DNA of 64,000 nucleotides, taken from contig NZ_BJNE01000002.1 in the NCBI RefSeq assembly GCF_006539525.1, positions 248,001 to 312,000 of the forward strand. Reading direction: 5' to 3'. Shown here in pieces: positions 15,951 to 24,778 of this stretch; the stretch's first letter is position 1, and every line of letters begins with the position of its first letter. The DNA is from Glutamicibacter nicotianae (GTDB lineage: Bacteria > Actinomycetota > Actinomycetes > Actinomycetales > Micrococcaceae). Position numbers and translations under genes: made by a program. The notes under the pieces are model-generated. The model searched no databases. It saw nothing but the letters and a program-made list of their open reading frames with translations, and was not told the DNA's origin.

Positions 15951-17012
15951 ATGCGAGCAGCACGATACTACGACCAGAAGGACATCCGGATCGAAGACAT
16001 CGATGAGCCGGTGCTGAAGCCCGGAACGGTGGCCATCGATGTTGCCTGGTGCGGCATCTGCGGCACCGATCTGCACGAGTACCTGGAGGGCCCGATCTTC
16101 ATCCCGCCGGCCGGGCATCCGCACCCGATCTCGGGGGAGAGCGCGCCGGTGACCATGGGCCATGAGTTCTCCGGAACCATTACCGCCCTGGGCGAGGGCG
16201 TCACCGGCCTCGAAGTCGGCGAGAACGTCGTGGTGGAACCCTACATCATCCACGAGGATGTGGACACCGGCGAAGGCCAGCAGTACCAGCTCTCCCGGGA
16301 CATGAACTTCATCGGCCTGGGCGGCCGCGGCGGCGGGCTATCGGAGAAAATCGTCGTGGAACGCCGCTGGGTGCATCCCATCGGCAAGATCCCACTGGAT
16401 GAAGCCGCGCTGATCGAGCCGCTGTCGGTGGCCCACCACGCCTTCGTGCGCTCGGGCGCCCAGGCCGGGCAGGTGGCCATCGTGGGCGGGGCCGGCCCGA
16501 TCGGCTTGCTGACCGCAGCAGTGCTCAAGGCGAAGGGGCTGACGGTCTACATCTCGGAGCTCTCCGAGGCCCGCAAGGCCAAGGCGCGGGAAACCGGGGT
16601 GGCCGACGAGGTTTTCGATCCCAGGGATGGGGACGTGGCCGAGAAGGTGCGCGAAGCTACCGGTGGCCGTGGTGCGGATGCCGGATTCGAGTGCTCCTCG
16701 GTCCCGGCGGTGCTGGACATGCTCCTGGAAGCGGTGGCTCCTGGCGGGGTGATCGTCAACGTCTCGATCTGGGGGCATAAGCCTGAAGTGGACATGCCCA
16801 AGCTGGTGCTGAAGGAGATCGACCTGCGAGGCACCATTGGCTACGCCAATGACCATCCGGACACCATTGCATTGGTGCAAAGCGGCAAGCTGGATCTGGC
16901 ACCGTTCATCACCGGGCGCATCGGACTTGATGAGCTTATTTCCGAAGGCTTCGACCAGCTGATCAACAACAACGAGGAACACGTGAAGATCATCGTTGAT
17001 CCGCGGGCCTAG
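15951..17012 (+). CDS. Zinc-dependent 2,3-butanediol dehydrogenase-like alcohol dehydrogenase
   Basis: A 353-residue medium-chain dehydrogenase. Catalytic-zinc residues appear in CGICGTDLHEYLEGP (near residue 26) and TMGHEFSG (near residue 63). The NAD-binding glycine motif is VGGAGPIGLL. The insert EGPIFIPPAGHPHPISGESAPV is typical of (R,R)-butanediol dehydrogenases (Bdh), which interconvert acetoin and 2,3-butanediol. The structural four-Cys zinc loop of many ADHs is not obvious. ATG 15951 is preceded by AGGGGGAG (15941-15948). It is a single gene followed by a strong hairpin. Confidence 0.88.
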   Translation: MRAARYYDQKDIRIEDIDEPVLKPGTVAIDVAWCGICGTDLHEYLEGPIFIPPAGHPHPISGESAPVTMGHEFSGTITALGEGVTGLEVGENVVVEPYIIHEDVDTGEGQQYQLSRDMNFIGLGGRGGGLSEKIVVERRWVHPIGKIPLDEAALIEPLSVAHHAFVRSGAQAGQVAIVGGAGPIGLLTAAVLKAKGLTVYISELSEARKAKARETGVADEVFDPRDGDVAEKVREATGGRGADAGFECSSVPAVLDMLLEAVAPGGVIVNVSIWGHKPEVDMPKLVLKEIDLRGTIGYANDHPDTIALVQSGKLDLAPFITGRIGLDELISEGFDQLINNNEEHVKIIVDPRA

Positions 17013-17031
17013 CCAGCAATCCTCGGCTATG

Positions 17032-17063
17032 GGGGGCCAGTAGGATACCTGGCACTGGCCCCC
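17032..17063. terminator. Terminator hairpin between convergent genes
   Basis: GGGGGCCAGT (17032-17041) pairs perfectly with ACTGGCCCCC (17054-17063). It lies between the stop codons of the convergent dehydrogenase and membrane-protein genes. There is no U-tract. Confidence 0.65.
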
Positions 17064-17072
17064 GGGCTGCGG

Positions 17073-17747
17073 CTAGTGGTGGTGCTCTGCCTGTTTCATC
17101 TTTTGAATGATTCCCGGGTCGATGTCTCCCGAATGATGAATGCCGTGCTCGGAATGAGGTACCGCCAGTTCTCCGGCGGACGAGGCCGCCAACCCCAAAC
17201 TGGCAACCGCCGCAACCGCAACTGAACTGGCAAACATGCCTCCGAGGACAACTAGGCTGCTGGACCGCACTGCCCGGTGCGGAAGGTTCTTCCGCCGCTT
17301 GCGCTGCCACATGAAGACCGCCAGCACCGACAGTTCAAGCAACAGCGAGGATGCAATGGTGAGATCCAGATTTTTCGCTCCCTCCGGGAACCCCCAAAGA
17401 CCAGCAGCAATGCTGGCCAAATGCACGGAGGAGACGAGCGCCAGGCAGGAAATGGCGAGGTTCACGGCAGGGGCCGCTGCCTTCAGCAGGCTGGCCACGG
17501 CGTAGACCAGCGCCATGCCTGCCCACACCGCGGATGCTATCGCGCCGAGCCACGCCCACCATGGTGCCGGGGCGGACCCGATCCCGAACGTCGATGCCAA
17601 GCTGGCGGAGGAAGCCACGGCCAGCGCCGCGACTCCTAGACCAGCGATCCCGGCATAGAGGCCGCCGAAGGCAACGGAGCCCGCAACTGCATCTCGCCCT
17701 TGCGTGGCAGGTTCGGTGGCAGGCTCCATGGCCTCGTGGGAAATCAT
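17073..17747 (-). CDS. Multi-pass membrane protein with a His-rich C-terminus
   Basis: A 224-residue protein with about five hydrophobic segments between residues 22 and 195. Its polar C-terminus contains clustered histidines (HSEHGIHHSGD and a final EHHH), which could bind metal. I do not recognise a family. The start overlaps the stop of the upstream DUF4383-like gene by four bases (ATGA at 17744-17747), so the two are co-translated. Confidence 0.7.
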   Translation of the reverse strand: MISHEAMEPATEPATQGRDAVAGSVAFGGLYAGIAGLGVAALAVASSASLASTFGIGSAPAPWWAWLGAIASAVWAGMALVYAVASLLKAAAPAVNLAISCLALVSSVHLASIAAGLWGFPEGAKNLDLTIASSLLLELSVLAVFMWQRKRRKNLPHRAVRSSSLVVLGGMFASSVAVAAVASLGLAASSAGELAVPHSEHGIHHSGDIDPGIIQKMKQAEHHH

Positions 17748-18154
17748 GATCGTGCGGTATGGGCTGCTGGCGTCCGGTCCTGGGACAGCCCTACCGACAG
17801 CAGGAGAATCGCGCTGGCTAGGTGCAGGACGTTATCCGCACCGTTCAGGGCAATGATGTTCAACGCTGTCGAGGCCAAGAAGAGGCCGAGGATGCCAACC
17901 AGGAGGTAGACGGCGCCCACCGTGGTGTTGGTGAGCTTGGAAGCACGCACGGATCCGAGCCCAGCGATGAGCAGTGCAGCGCCGATGGCCAGGTGGATCA
18001 CGTTGTGAAGTGGGTTGACCTCGAAAATGATCAGCTTCCCGCCCTCTGTTGCGAAGAAGTCCACGCCGGCAGTGACAAGGAACCCGAGCAGGCCGACAAG
18101 GAGGTACACGGCCCCGAAAATTGTTGCGAGCAAGCGGTTAGGCGAAGTGCGCAT
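17744..18154 (-). CDS. DUF4383-type small membrane protein
   Basis: A 136-residue protein with four predicted helices arranged as two similar halves: FGAVYLLVGLLGFLVT early and VGAVYLLVGILGLFLA later, each followed by an N-x-x-H/LH segment (NPLHNVIHLAIG, GADNVLHLASA). This repeat is the DUF4383 pattern common in actinobacteria; function is unknown. I chose ATG 18154, preceded by AAGGA; the frame stays open further upstream to 18451 without a better start. It is the first gene of a two-gene operon. Confidence 0.75.
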   Translation of the reverse strand: MRTSPNRLLATIFGAVYLLVGLLGFLVTAGVDFFATEGGKLIIFEVNPLHNVIHLAIGAALLIAGLGSVRASKLTNTTVGAVYLLVGILGLFLASTALNIIALNGADNVLHLASAILLLSVGLSQDRTPAAHTARS

Positions 18155-18476
18155 TGCAATCAGTCCTTCCTGGGACACGGATTCTATTCCGCGTCGAGTT
18201 CTGCGGGTTCCGGGAGGAGCCCTGTAATGGTTCTTCGGAGGAGGATGGAAGGCGGATTGGTCTTGGTTGGACTTATTTGCAGGCATCGGAGGCACGCAAG
18301 TGAGCGGGTAGGCGTTTTCGCATTGGTGTTCGGTTGAGGATGCTCTGGATCCCTCGGCAAGGAAGCTGATGCGTTGAGACAGCGAGCCGAAGATGCGTTG
18401 GGCCGAAACATCGAATAGCAGTTGAAGATCATCTGGATCAGCGGGCTTCATCTTCCCGCTGCCAGACGCTTCGCGA
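18155..18476. other. Intergenic region without a convincing gene
   Basis: These 322 bases lie between the DUF4383-like gene and the stop of the photolyase gene. The minus frame from 18451 reads openly into the DUF4383 gene, but its composition (many Pro, Arg, Ser) does not look like a real N-terminal domain. The promoter of the downstream operon is probably here. I see no terminator for the photolyase gene. Confidence 0.4.
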
Positions 18477-19859
18477 CTATGAGATGAGTTTCATCTGCTC
18501 GTAAGCATCCAATGCAGCCTGCCGCGATTGCTTCAGGTCCACAATGGGCTCCGCGGCCAGCGGCGCGTATCGAGCCACATAGCTTCCCTGGGGATCGAAT
18601 TTCTTGGCCTGCAGTTCCGGGTTGAAGACCCGGAAATATGGGGAAGCGTCGGCTCCGCTGCCGGCGACCCATTGCCAATTGGCCGAATTGCTGGCGAGAT
18701 CCGCATCAACCAGGGTGTCCCAGAACCACCGCTCGCCGACCTTCCAATGCACTTGCAGGTTCTTGACCAGCAGGCTGGCTGCCACCATCCGCACCCGGTT
18801 ATGCATCCAGCCGGTCTGCCAGAGCTGCTGCATGCCGGCATCGACCAGCCCGAAGCCGGTGCGCCCCTTCTGCCAGAGCCGCACCTGTTCGGCGGCGTGC
18901 GGGTCCTGCTCAGGCCAGGCCCAGTCGAAGTGGTCGAACTGCGCACGCAGATTCCGCTCCGGAAGTTGCGGGTGATGGTAGTACAGGTGCCAGCAGAAGT
19001 CCCGCCAGGCCAGTTGGCGCCGCATTGCGGTGGCTCCTGCTGCAGCTTTGGGATTTTCGGCGGCAAGGCGGCCTAGGGCATCCCACATCTCGGGCGCACT
19101 CAGATGTCCCCAGCGCAGAGCAGGGGACAAAGCCGAGGTGCCGTCCAGATCGGGGCGGTCATGGTGCTCCGCGTAGCCTCCGGCGATTGATTCCAGCACC
19201 TGCTCCAGGCGCTGGCGGGCAGGCGCTTCTCCGGGTCCCCATTGCGCGGCGAGTCCGTCAATCCAGTCCAAAGCCGGCAACAATCCCAAGCTCTCCAACT
19301 CGTCGCTGGCGGGAAGATTAGTGTCCGGGAGAGGTTCTTGTGCCTGTGGCGCGGGCAACGGAGGACGGATCTCGTCGTCGCGCAACGCATTATAGAAGGG
19401 CGTGAAGACCTTGTAGCCGGTGTCGTTCTTGGTAAGCAGCTCCCAAGGCTCATGCAGGAGCGTCCCGCTGTAGCTGTGGGCGTGGACGCCTCGGGCCTGC
19501 AGGTCCTGCTTGATCTGCATGTCGACGGCGCGTTCAGCGTGGCCGTAGCGGCGGTTCCAGTGCACTGCCTGCACACTGCCTTCGTGCACGAGTTCGCCGA
19601 TGATCCCGGCGGCCGGGCCTTGGCGCAGGATGAGCGGGATTTTCAATTGCCCAAGCGATATGCGAAGGTCCGCCAGCGCGTGGTGCAGCCACCATTTGGC
19701 CGCGCCGCCCAGCGGGCGGATGCCGGCAGATTTCTGGTCCAGGACATACACCGCGATCACCGGACCGGAGGAAAGAGCGGCATTCAACGCTGGGTGGTCG
19801 CTGGTGCGCAGATCATCGCGGAACCAAACCAGCTGGGTAGGCAAGGCCGAATGAGTCAT
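18477..19859 (-). CDS. phr: Deoxyribodipyrimidine photolyase (CPD class I type)
   Basis: A 460-residue flavoprotein that uses blue light to split cyclobutane pyrimidine dimers. The N-terminal antenna domain begins LVWFRDDLRTSDHPAL. The FAD domain contains the typical TSALSPALRWGHLS, AWRDFCWHLYYHHP, GLVDAGMQQLWQTGWMHNRVRM and WFWDTLVDADLASNSANWQWVAGSGADASPYFRVFNP blocks, including Trp residues of the electron-transfer chain. GGAG precedes the ATG by eight bases. A -10 like TAGAAT (19880-19885 on the minus strand) and a perfect palindrome just upstream (19892-19912) indicate a regulated promoter. Confidence 0.95.
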   Translation of the reverse strand: MTHSALPTQLVWFRDDLRTSDHPALNAALSSGPVIAVYVLDQKSAGIRPLGGAAKWWLHHALADLRISLGQLKIPLILRQGPAAGIIGELVHEGSVQAVHWNRRYGHAERAVDMQIKQDLQARGVHAHSYSGTLLHEPWELLTKNDTGYKVFTPFYNALRDDEIRPPLPAPQAQEPLPDTNLPASDELESLGLLPALDWIDGLAAQWGPGEAPARQRLEQVLESIAGGYAEHHDRPDLDGTSALSPALRWGHLSAPEMWDALGRLAAENPKAAAGATAMRRQLAWRDFCWHLYYHHPQLPERNLRAQFDHFDWAWPEQDPHAAEQVRLWQKGRTGFGLVDAGMQQLWQTGWMHNRVRMVAASLLVKNLQVHWKVGERWFWDTLVDADLASNSANWQWVAGSGADASPYFRVFNPELQAKKFDPQGSYVARYAPLAAEPIVDLKQSRQAALDAYEQMKLIS

Positions 19860-19891
19860 TTGGAATTCTCCATGGAACCATTCTAGTGTTT

Positions 19892-19912
19892 ATTTAGCTT
19901 GGCTAGCTAAAT
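19892..19912. promoter_or_regulatory. Perfect palindrome (operator) at the photolyase promoter
   Basis: ATTTAGCT (19892-19899) and AGCTAAAT (19905-19912) form perfect 8-base arms around the 5-base spacer TGGCT. The site covers the expected -35 region relative to the TAGAAT -10 element. The geometry resembles MarR-type operators, but no regulator gene lies next to it. The remaining bases 19913-20015 show nothing. Confidence 0.55.
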
Positions 19913-20015
19913 TATGGTGGATGGTCCGTCTAGCTCGGCGGCTACCGGGCATAGCGAAAGGCTGGTGGTTCCAATCAGTGATTGCACGCACCAGCCTCTT
20001 ACCGCTACCCGGGGA

Positions 20016-20594
20016 TCAGGAGCCGTTATTCATGCCCTTGGCCGTGTCCTTTGCTTCGCTTTGCAAATGCTCGGCTTCGGAGCTGGCTTCGGATTTTACG
20101 GTCTCCACGGATTCCTGGGCGGAATCCCGCAGGTCCTCGGCGGCCTGTCGCGCAGGCTCCCGAAGGTCTTCGGCAATCTGCTTCGCCGCATCCTTGGCCT
20201 CTGCGGCCAGCGGTTCTGCCTTGTCCTTGACCCGCTGGACCAGCTCGGCTTCTTTCTGGGTCCCCGGAAGCAGCGACGAGGCCAGCAATCCTGCCCCGAA
20301 GGCGATGATTCCGGCGGCCAGCGGATTGCCCTTGGTCTGCTCCACCACCCTGTGCGGTGCCTCCCTGACGGCTTCCGCGGCGTCTTCACTGTAGTGGTGC
20401 AGCTGGTCACTCGTTGATTCACCGGTTCCCATGACGGAGTCCTTCACCTTCCTGAATGAGTCCTTGACCTTTTCGGATTGTCGGTGGGCAATGTGGCTGG
20501 GACTGACCCTGTCGGCAATCGCATCCACATCCTGTTGCATGTCGCCTCGTGTCTGGGCGATTTCCGCGCGGAGTTCTTCTGAATTCTTGCTCAT
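20016..20594 (-). CDS. DUF3618 membrane-associated helical protein
   Basis: A 192-residue protein beginning with the DUF3618 signature SEELRAEIAQTRGDMQQDVDAIADRVSP. One hydrophobic segment (GNPLAAGIIAFGAGLLASSLLP) lies near residue 88. A long Ala/Glu/Lys-rich helical tail follows with LEA-like repeats (AKDAAKQIAEDLREPARQAAEDLRDSAQ). Its start overlaps the Holin-X gene stop by four bases (ATGA). It is the last gene of a three-gene operon; its function is not established, but a stress or envelope role is likely. Confidence 0.85.
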   Translation of the reverse strand: MSKNSEELRAEIAQTRGDMQQDVDAIADRVSPSHIAHRQSEKVKDSFRKVKDSVMGTGESTSDQLHHYSEDAAEAVREAPHRVVEQTKGNPLAAGIIAFGAGLLASSLLPGTQKEAELVQRVKDKAEPLAAEAKDAAKQIAEDLREPARQAAEDLRDSAQESVETVKSEASSEAEHLQSEAKDTAKGMNNGS

Positions 20595-21010
20595 GGTGCA
20601 TCATCCTTCGGAGTAAAAGCTGACGGAATCCTCTTGACTGTCTCGGCCGTATTAGGCAGTCCCTTGATCTCTTGCATCTTCTTCTTGGCTGCGCTAGCCA
20701 AGACCAGACCGATCACCGCCCAGAGGGCGGCGACCACCAAGGCCGAGAAGCCATAGCCAATCCAGAGCGCCAATCCGAAGAAAGCCGCAACGGAAAGGAA
20801 CAGCAAGACGAAATGGCCGGCAACACCGGCACCGGCATACATTCCCGCGCCCTTGCCGGCGGAGCTGGCCGACTCCTTCAACTCCGTCTTTGCCAGCTCG
20901 ATCTCTTGGCGAACCAGCAGCGATACGTTCTGGGTCAGGTCATTGAACAGGGCGCCGAGGGAACTACGTTCATGTTCTGCGGAATCGGGATCTGGCGTCG
21001 TGTGAGTCAT
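20591..21010 (-). CDS. Actinobacterial Holin-X family membrane protein
   Basis: A 139-residue protein with the family N-terminus SLGALFNDLTQNVSLLVRQEIELAKTELKESASSAGKGAGM, then two close hydrophobic helices (about residues 55-107) and a polar tail. Despite the name, these proteins (Phage_holin_3_6) are chromosomal and not phage-linked; no phage genes are nearby. The start lies nine bases after the upstream gene, and the end overlaps the DUF3618 gene. Confidence 0.85.
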   Translation of the reverse strand: MTHTTPDPDSAEHERSSLGALFNDLTQNVSLLVRQEIELAKTELKESASSAGKGAGMYAGAGVAGHFVLLFLSVAAFFGLALWIGYGFSALVVAALWAVIGLVLASAAKKKMQEIKGLPNTAETVKRIPSAFTPKDDAP

Positions 21011-21019
21011 CGAATGCTC

Positions 21020-21892
21020 CTAGCGGTAGTCGGTGCTGCGCGGATCCCCAGGAGGGTAGGAGCGCAGCGGGTCCACATCCACCGAATCGGCATGCAGCGG
21101 GTTGCCTGCCGAATCCACGCGGGTGGTTCCCTGGAAGGACGGGTCAACCCGCACCGGACCTGGCCCGTCACCGGACGCGGCGTTCGGTGCGCTGGTGGTG
21201 CCGGGGCGCGGTTGCTGGTCGCGGTGCCCTGTGCCTTCCTTCGGCTCGCTGGCATTCCGGGTCATGCGTCCTGCCAGCAGGCCGGCGCCCAGCGCCAGCC
21301 CCAAGAAGGCGGCGGGGCGTTTGCGTGCAAAGCCCTTGACCTCATCCAGCAAGTCGTGCGGCTCGCGCTGTTCGAGCCAATCGGCGGCCTGGCCGCTGTG
21401 ATGTGAAGCCCGGTCCACCAGCATGGACGCGGTTCCGCTCGCGCTGGACTGGTCCAGCATGGCGCGGAACTCATCGCTGATGTCGCGCAGGTTGGCCGCG
21501 ACCTTCCGCTGCTGCGCGGAGGTCTGCTCCTTCAGGTCGGAGCCGAGTTCATCCCACAGGTGGGTGGCCTGGTCCTTGGCCTGCTCAGCGAGCATCGAGG
21601 CTTCCTGCTTGGCGCTGTCAAGCACGTGGGTGGCGGATTCCTGGCCCTCGCGCGCCAGATCCTGGGCTGCCTGCGCTTTGCCCGACGTACTGCCGCTTCC
21701 TGCGGACTGCAGGTCACCGGAATCATGCGCGTCGGCCGGTACCGGTTCGACAGTGCCCGACGGGAACAGGTCCGTTTGCGGCTCGGTCAACGGATCCGGA
21801 TCGTTCAAGTCGTGGCGGATGGTTCCGGGTTGCGGGGTGCTGCGCTGGTCATCGGGGAATGGATTCGAACTGGTGTGATCGTTGGTGCTCAT
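21020..21892 (-). CDS. Alanine-rich helical protein, first gene of the Holin-X operon
   Basis: A 290-residue protein with three parts. The acidic, Pro/Ser-rich N-terminus covers about residues 1-85. A helical stretch (AAQDLAREGQESATHVLDSAK to SSASGTASMLVDRASHHSGQ) covers about 88-180. A short hydrophobic segment (PAAFLGLALGAGLLAGRM) then precedes a disordered tail. The helical part and single membrane anchor resemble the DUF3618 partner two genes on. ATG 21892 is chosen for its purine-rich GGAAG upstream. Probably part of an envelope-stress operon; no enzymatic motif is seen. Confidence 0.7.
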   Translation of the reverse strand: MSTNDHTSSNPFPDDQRSTPQPGTIRHDLNDPDPLTEPQTDLFPSGTVEPVPADAHDSGDLQSAGSGSTSGKAQAAQDLAREGQESATHVLDSAKQEASMLAEQAKDQATHLWDELGSDLKEQTSAQQRKVAANLRDISDEFRAMLDQSSASGTASMLVDRASHHSGQAADWLEQREPHDLLDEVKGFARKRPAAFLGLALGAGLLAGRMTRNASEPKEGTGHRDQQPRPGTTSAPNAASGDGPGPVRVDPSFQGTTRVDSAGNPLHADSVDVDPLRSYPPGDPRSTDYR

Positions 21893-22323
21893 GTCTTCCC
21901 TTCCTCTGCTGCTGTCGTCAGCTGCGGGTGGCGCGGCGGGTGGCCGCGCATCCGGCTCCGCAGTCCGTGCGGAGCGCTGCTGGTTGCATACGACGCTAGG
22001 CAAGAGCGCGCCGCAGGTCACGGATCGCGGCCAATCCGCAGGAAGCATTCAGGTTCGATGGCGAGAGCTCGGAGCTTCCAGGAAAGCAGGAGGCAAGCGA
22101 GTAGGATCGAGCCGGATCCCGAGCGTCCAGCGCATCACCCGGCGCAGCTGCGAGGAGTCCAGCAGCACTGCAATCCTTGCTGCCGGCCCAGTCTGCGACT
22201 TTGGAGGAACAGCGGCAGTTTCCGCGGCGAACACGCCAATAGCCGAAGAGTCCGGGGAATTGGCGACGGGAGCTGGAAGACTGGGCGCTAAGTGTCCAAA
22301 TAGCGAATCGTCGAAGGAGCACC
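21893..22323. other. Divergent intergenic region, 431 bases
   Basis: This gap separates the Holin-X operon (leftward) from gabD (rightward). It is G+C-rich and contains several open frames on both strands, but none has a ribosome binding site and a protein-like sequence. It should hold both promoters. AAGGAG at 22315-22320 is the gabD ribosome binding site. I see no repeat or hairpin of note. Confidence 0.4.
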
Positions 22324-23700
22324 ATGTCCACTTATGCTGTTACCAACCCTGCCACCGGCGTCGTCGAGGCAACCTACCCGACCGCCACCGATGAGCAAAT
22401 CCAGGAAGCCATGGCCAAGGCGCACCACGCCTACACCCAGTGGTCGGTCTCGGCGCTGGAGGAGCGCGTTGCCCTGCTCGAACGCGTGGCCGACATCTAC
22501 GAGGCACGAGCCGAGGAACTGGCAGCGATCATCACCCGCGAAATGGGCAAGCCCATCAAGCAGGCGCTGGGCGAAATCGGCATCGTGGCGGCAATCTACC
22601 GCTACTACGCCAAGAACGGCCCGAAGTACCTGGAGGATGAGGAGCTGGAAATCGCCTCCGGCGGCACGGCGCTGGTGCGCAAGGAAGCAGTGGGCGCGCT
22701 GCTGGGCATCATGCCGTGGAACTTCCCGTACTACCAGGTGGCCCGCTTTGCCGGACCGAACCTGATGAACGGCAACACTATCCTGCTCAAGCACGCTCCG
22801 CAGTGCCCGGAGTCGGCGCTTGTAATGGAAGAGATCTTCCGCGAAGCCGGTGCGCCCCAGGGCGCGTACGTGAACATCTTTGCCACCAATGAGCAGGTCG
22901 CGGACATGATCGCGGACCGCCGGGTGCAGGGCGTCTCGCTGACCGGTTCGGAGCGTGCCGGCGCTGCCGTGGCGGAAATTGCCGGACGCAACCTGAAGAA
23001 GGTCGTGCTGGAACTCGGCGGCTCGGATCCATTCATGGTGTTCGAGGATGCAGACGTGGCCCGCACCGCCAAGCTGGGCATGCGTGCTCGATTCGGCAAC
23101 ACCGGGCAGGCCTGCAATGCCGCCAAGCGCTTCATCGTCGACTCCTCGGTCTACGAGGATTTCTCCAAAGCCCTGGTGGAGCAGGTCTCCGGGATCACTG
23201 TGGGTGACCCATCCCAGCCAGAGAACTTCCTCGGCCCGCTGTCTTCGGCCGCGGCCCGGGACGGACTGGCCGCCCAGGTGCAGGATGCCATCGACAAGGG
23301 TGCCCAGGTGCTGGCCGGCGGCAAGCCGATCCAGGGCGATGGCGCATTCTACGAACCGACCGTGCTGGCCGGGGTGACTCCCGAGATGCGCGCGTTCTCC
23401 GAAGAGCTCTTCGGTCCGGTCGCCGTGCTCTACAAGGTGGACGGCGAAGAGGAAGCCGTGGCCCTGGCCAACAGCACCGACTACGGGCTGGGAGCTTCCA
23501 TCCACACGCAGGACATGGAACGCGCGCAGCGCGTGTCACTGCAGCTGCAAAGCGGCATGGTGGCCATCAATGAGCCATCCGCTTCCTACCCTGAGCTGCC
23601 TTTCGGGGGAGTGAAGCGCTCGGGCATCGGGCGTGAGCTGGGCAAGTACGGCATGGATGAATTCATCAACCACAAGCTGGTGAAGATCGCCGGCCGCTAG
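22324..23700 (+). CDS. gabD: NAD(P)-dependent succinate-semialdehyde dehydrogenase-like aldehyde dehydrogenase
   Basis: A 458-residue aldehyde dehydrogenase of the short SSADH group (GabD/Sad-like). It oxidises succinate semialdehyde, or a related aldehyde, to the acid. Catalytic E230 lies in VVLELGGSDPF and the nucleophile C264 in GNTGQACNAAKRF; the cofactor/substrate block IMPWNFPYYQ is near residue 129. AAGGAG precedes the ATG by a few bases. No GABA transaminase gene is adjacent, so the pathway is inferred from family only. A strong terminator follows. Confidence 0.9.
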   Translation: MSTYAVTNPATGVVEATYPTATDEQIQEAMAKAHHAYTQWSVSALEERVALLERVADIYEARAEELAAIITREMGKPIKQALGEIGIVAAIYRYYAKNGPKYLEDEELEIASGGTALVRKEAVGALLGIMPWNFPYYQVARFAGPNLMNGNTILLKHAPQCPESALVMEEIFREAGAPQGAYVNIFATNEQVADMIADRRVQGVSLTGSERAGAAVAEIAGRNLKKVVLELGGSDPFMVFEDADVARTAKLGMRARFGNTGQACNAAKRFIVDSSVYEDFSKALVEQVSGITVGDPSQPENFLGPLSSAAARDGLAAQVQDAIDKGAQVLAGGKPIQGDGAFYEPTVLAGVTPEMRAFSEELFGPVAVLYKVDGEEEAVALANSTDYGLGASIHTQDMERAQRVSLQLQSGMVAINEPSASYPELPFGGVKRSGIGRELGKYGMDEFINHKLVKIAGR

Positions 23701-23708
23701 CCGTCCGC

Positions 23709-23763
23709 AAAACGAGAACGGTCCTGCCTTCCGTAAATCGGAGGGCAGGACCGTTCTCGTTTT
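23709..23763 (+). terminator. Rho-independent terminator after gabD
   Basis: A near-perfect stem runs from AAAACGAGAACGGTCCTGCC (23709-23728) to its complement ending in CGTTTT at 23763, with a short loop around CGTAAATCG. The flanking A and T runs make it usable in both directions, although the nearest gene on the other strand ends at 23846. Confidence 0.9.
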
Positions 23764-23845
23764 GGCGCCTTAGGCTGCAATCGGTGCCTAGCGGTATGGC
23801 GCAAGCCGGCCATTCCCGGCGGGCGTACGTCGCGCAGTTCGGAAT

Positions 23846-24261
23846 TTATCTGCGCAGCATTGTCATTTGCACCTGTTCTTTCGGTGTGAAGTCCGGAAGG
23901 GCGTTTGCAACAGCAGTGTGCGCCCAGTACCGGACTCGGAACTCCAGCATGCCGTGTTCCTCGGCTAGCTCGAAAAGAGAGCAGATCGGGTGGTGCGCCG
24001 GAGTTTCTTCAACTATTTCGAGAGCATCATTTGGTGGCGAGACGTGAATGAAACGAAGCCGCTCACCCTGGTCGTCGAGTATTGCCACCAGCACAGGGCA
24101 ATTGTGAACGGAAACGAGACCCATGACATCGTCAACCGGCTCGTTGATTTGTCCAATGATCACCGGCATTCCCTGGATCCATCCATGCTCGCTCAGATGG
24201 GAGCGTCCCTCTCGGGATCCCAGAAGTTCCGCGACACGTTCAGCAGTTTTCGACCTGACAT
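23846..24261 (-). pseudogene. Unknown gene with a frameshift near its start
   Basis: A well-formed ribosome binding site GGAGG (24270-24274, minus strand) lies eight bases before ATG 24259-24261, but that frame leaves the protein after five codons and later stops. The coding-like frame continues one register off. From the AAAA run at about 24248-24251 it reads KTAERVAELLGSREGRSHL and runs to the stop at 23846. A single extra A in that run would restore about 139 residues starting MSGRKTAERV. The longest ATG-initiated intact frame covers only the last 107 residues (from 24169). I do not recognise the family. The DNA is AT-richer than its surroundings. It could be decay, a sequencing indel or frameshifting. 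Confidence 0.6.
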
Positions 24262-24778
24262 TGGTACTACCTCCACTTTGTTCGTAACTTTCGAGTTATC
24301 CCCATAAGTCACGCCACTTCGCAAATTGCGGGTTGGCTTGCTGGCAGGGCATAGTTCGCCGTCAATGAGAAGCGGAGTGTGCTTCAAGCGTAAGGTATTT
24401 GGCTTGGGCGTGGGCGGGAATCAATCCGTACCCAGCCTATTGCCAGCTCGAGTTTCCCTACTAGTCAGTAGCTGGTTCGCAGGTTCCGCAATATCATCCG
24501 AACTTCGCCGGATTCATGCGGGCGAGGACACTGCAGCGCATCAATTCCACATCCGGACCTGTTTCAGCCTTCGTGTTCGATTCATGTCGGATTGATGGGA
24601 GGTCCATGGGAATCCCTGCCGCAACCGGGTGCATCCAAGCCATGCGAACTAGTGTTTCAAAAGCCGCACGCGCAATGGCGCAAACAACTGATGCGGGTGG
24701 TCCTGCGGCGACCTGGAAATTCAACGCTGGCCAGTTGCTAGCTTGGCGCCCAAGCAAACCCATTCCGGGAGGCATGAG
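24262..24778. other. Intergenic region of uncertain content
   Basis: About 500 bases between the frameshifted gene and the carboxylate-amine ligase gene. A plus-strand frame from 24516 ends in a TGA that overlaps the ligase start (ATGA at 24779-24782), and a minus-strand frame covers 24494-24901. Neither product looks like a known protein, and the two compete for the same DNA. The upstream promoters must be here. No repeat or hairpin stands out. Confidence 0.3.

Noticed and set aside
20591-21010. Holin-X gene as a sign of a prophage
   Set aside because: No integrase, capsid, tail or lysin genes are near; this family is chromosomal in actinobacteria.
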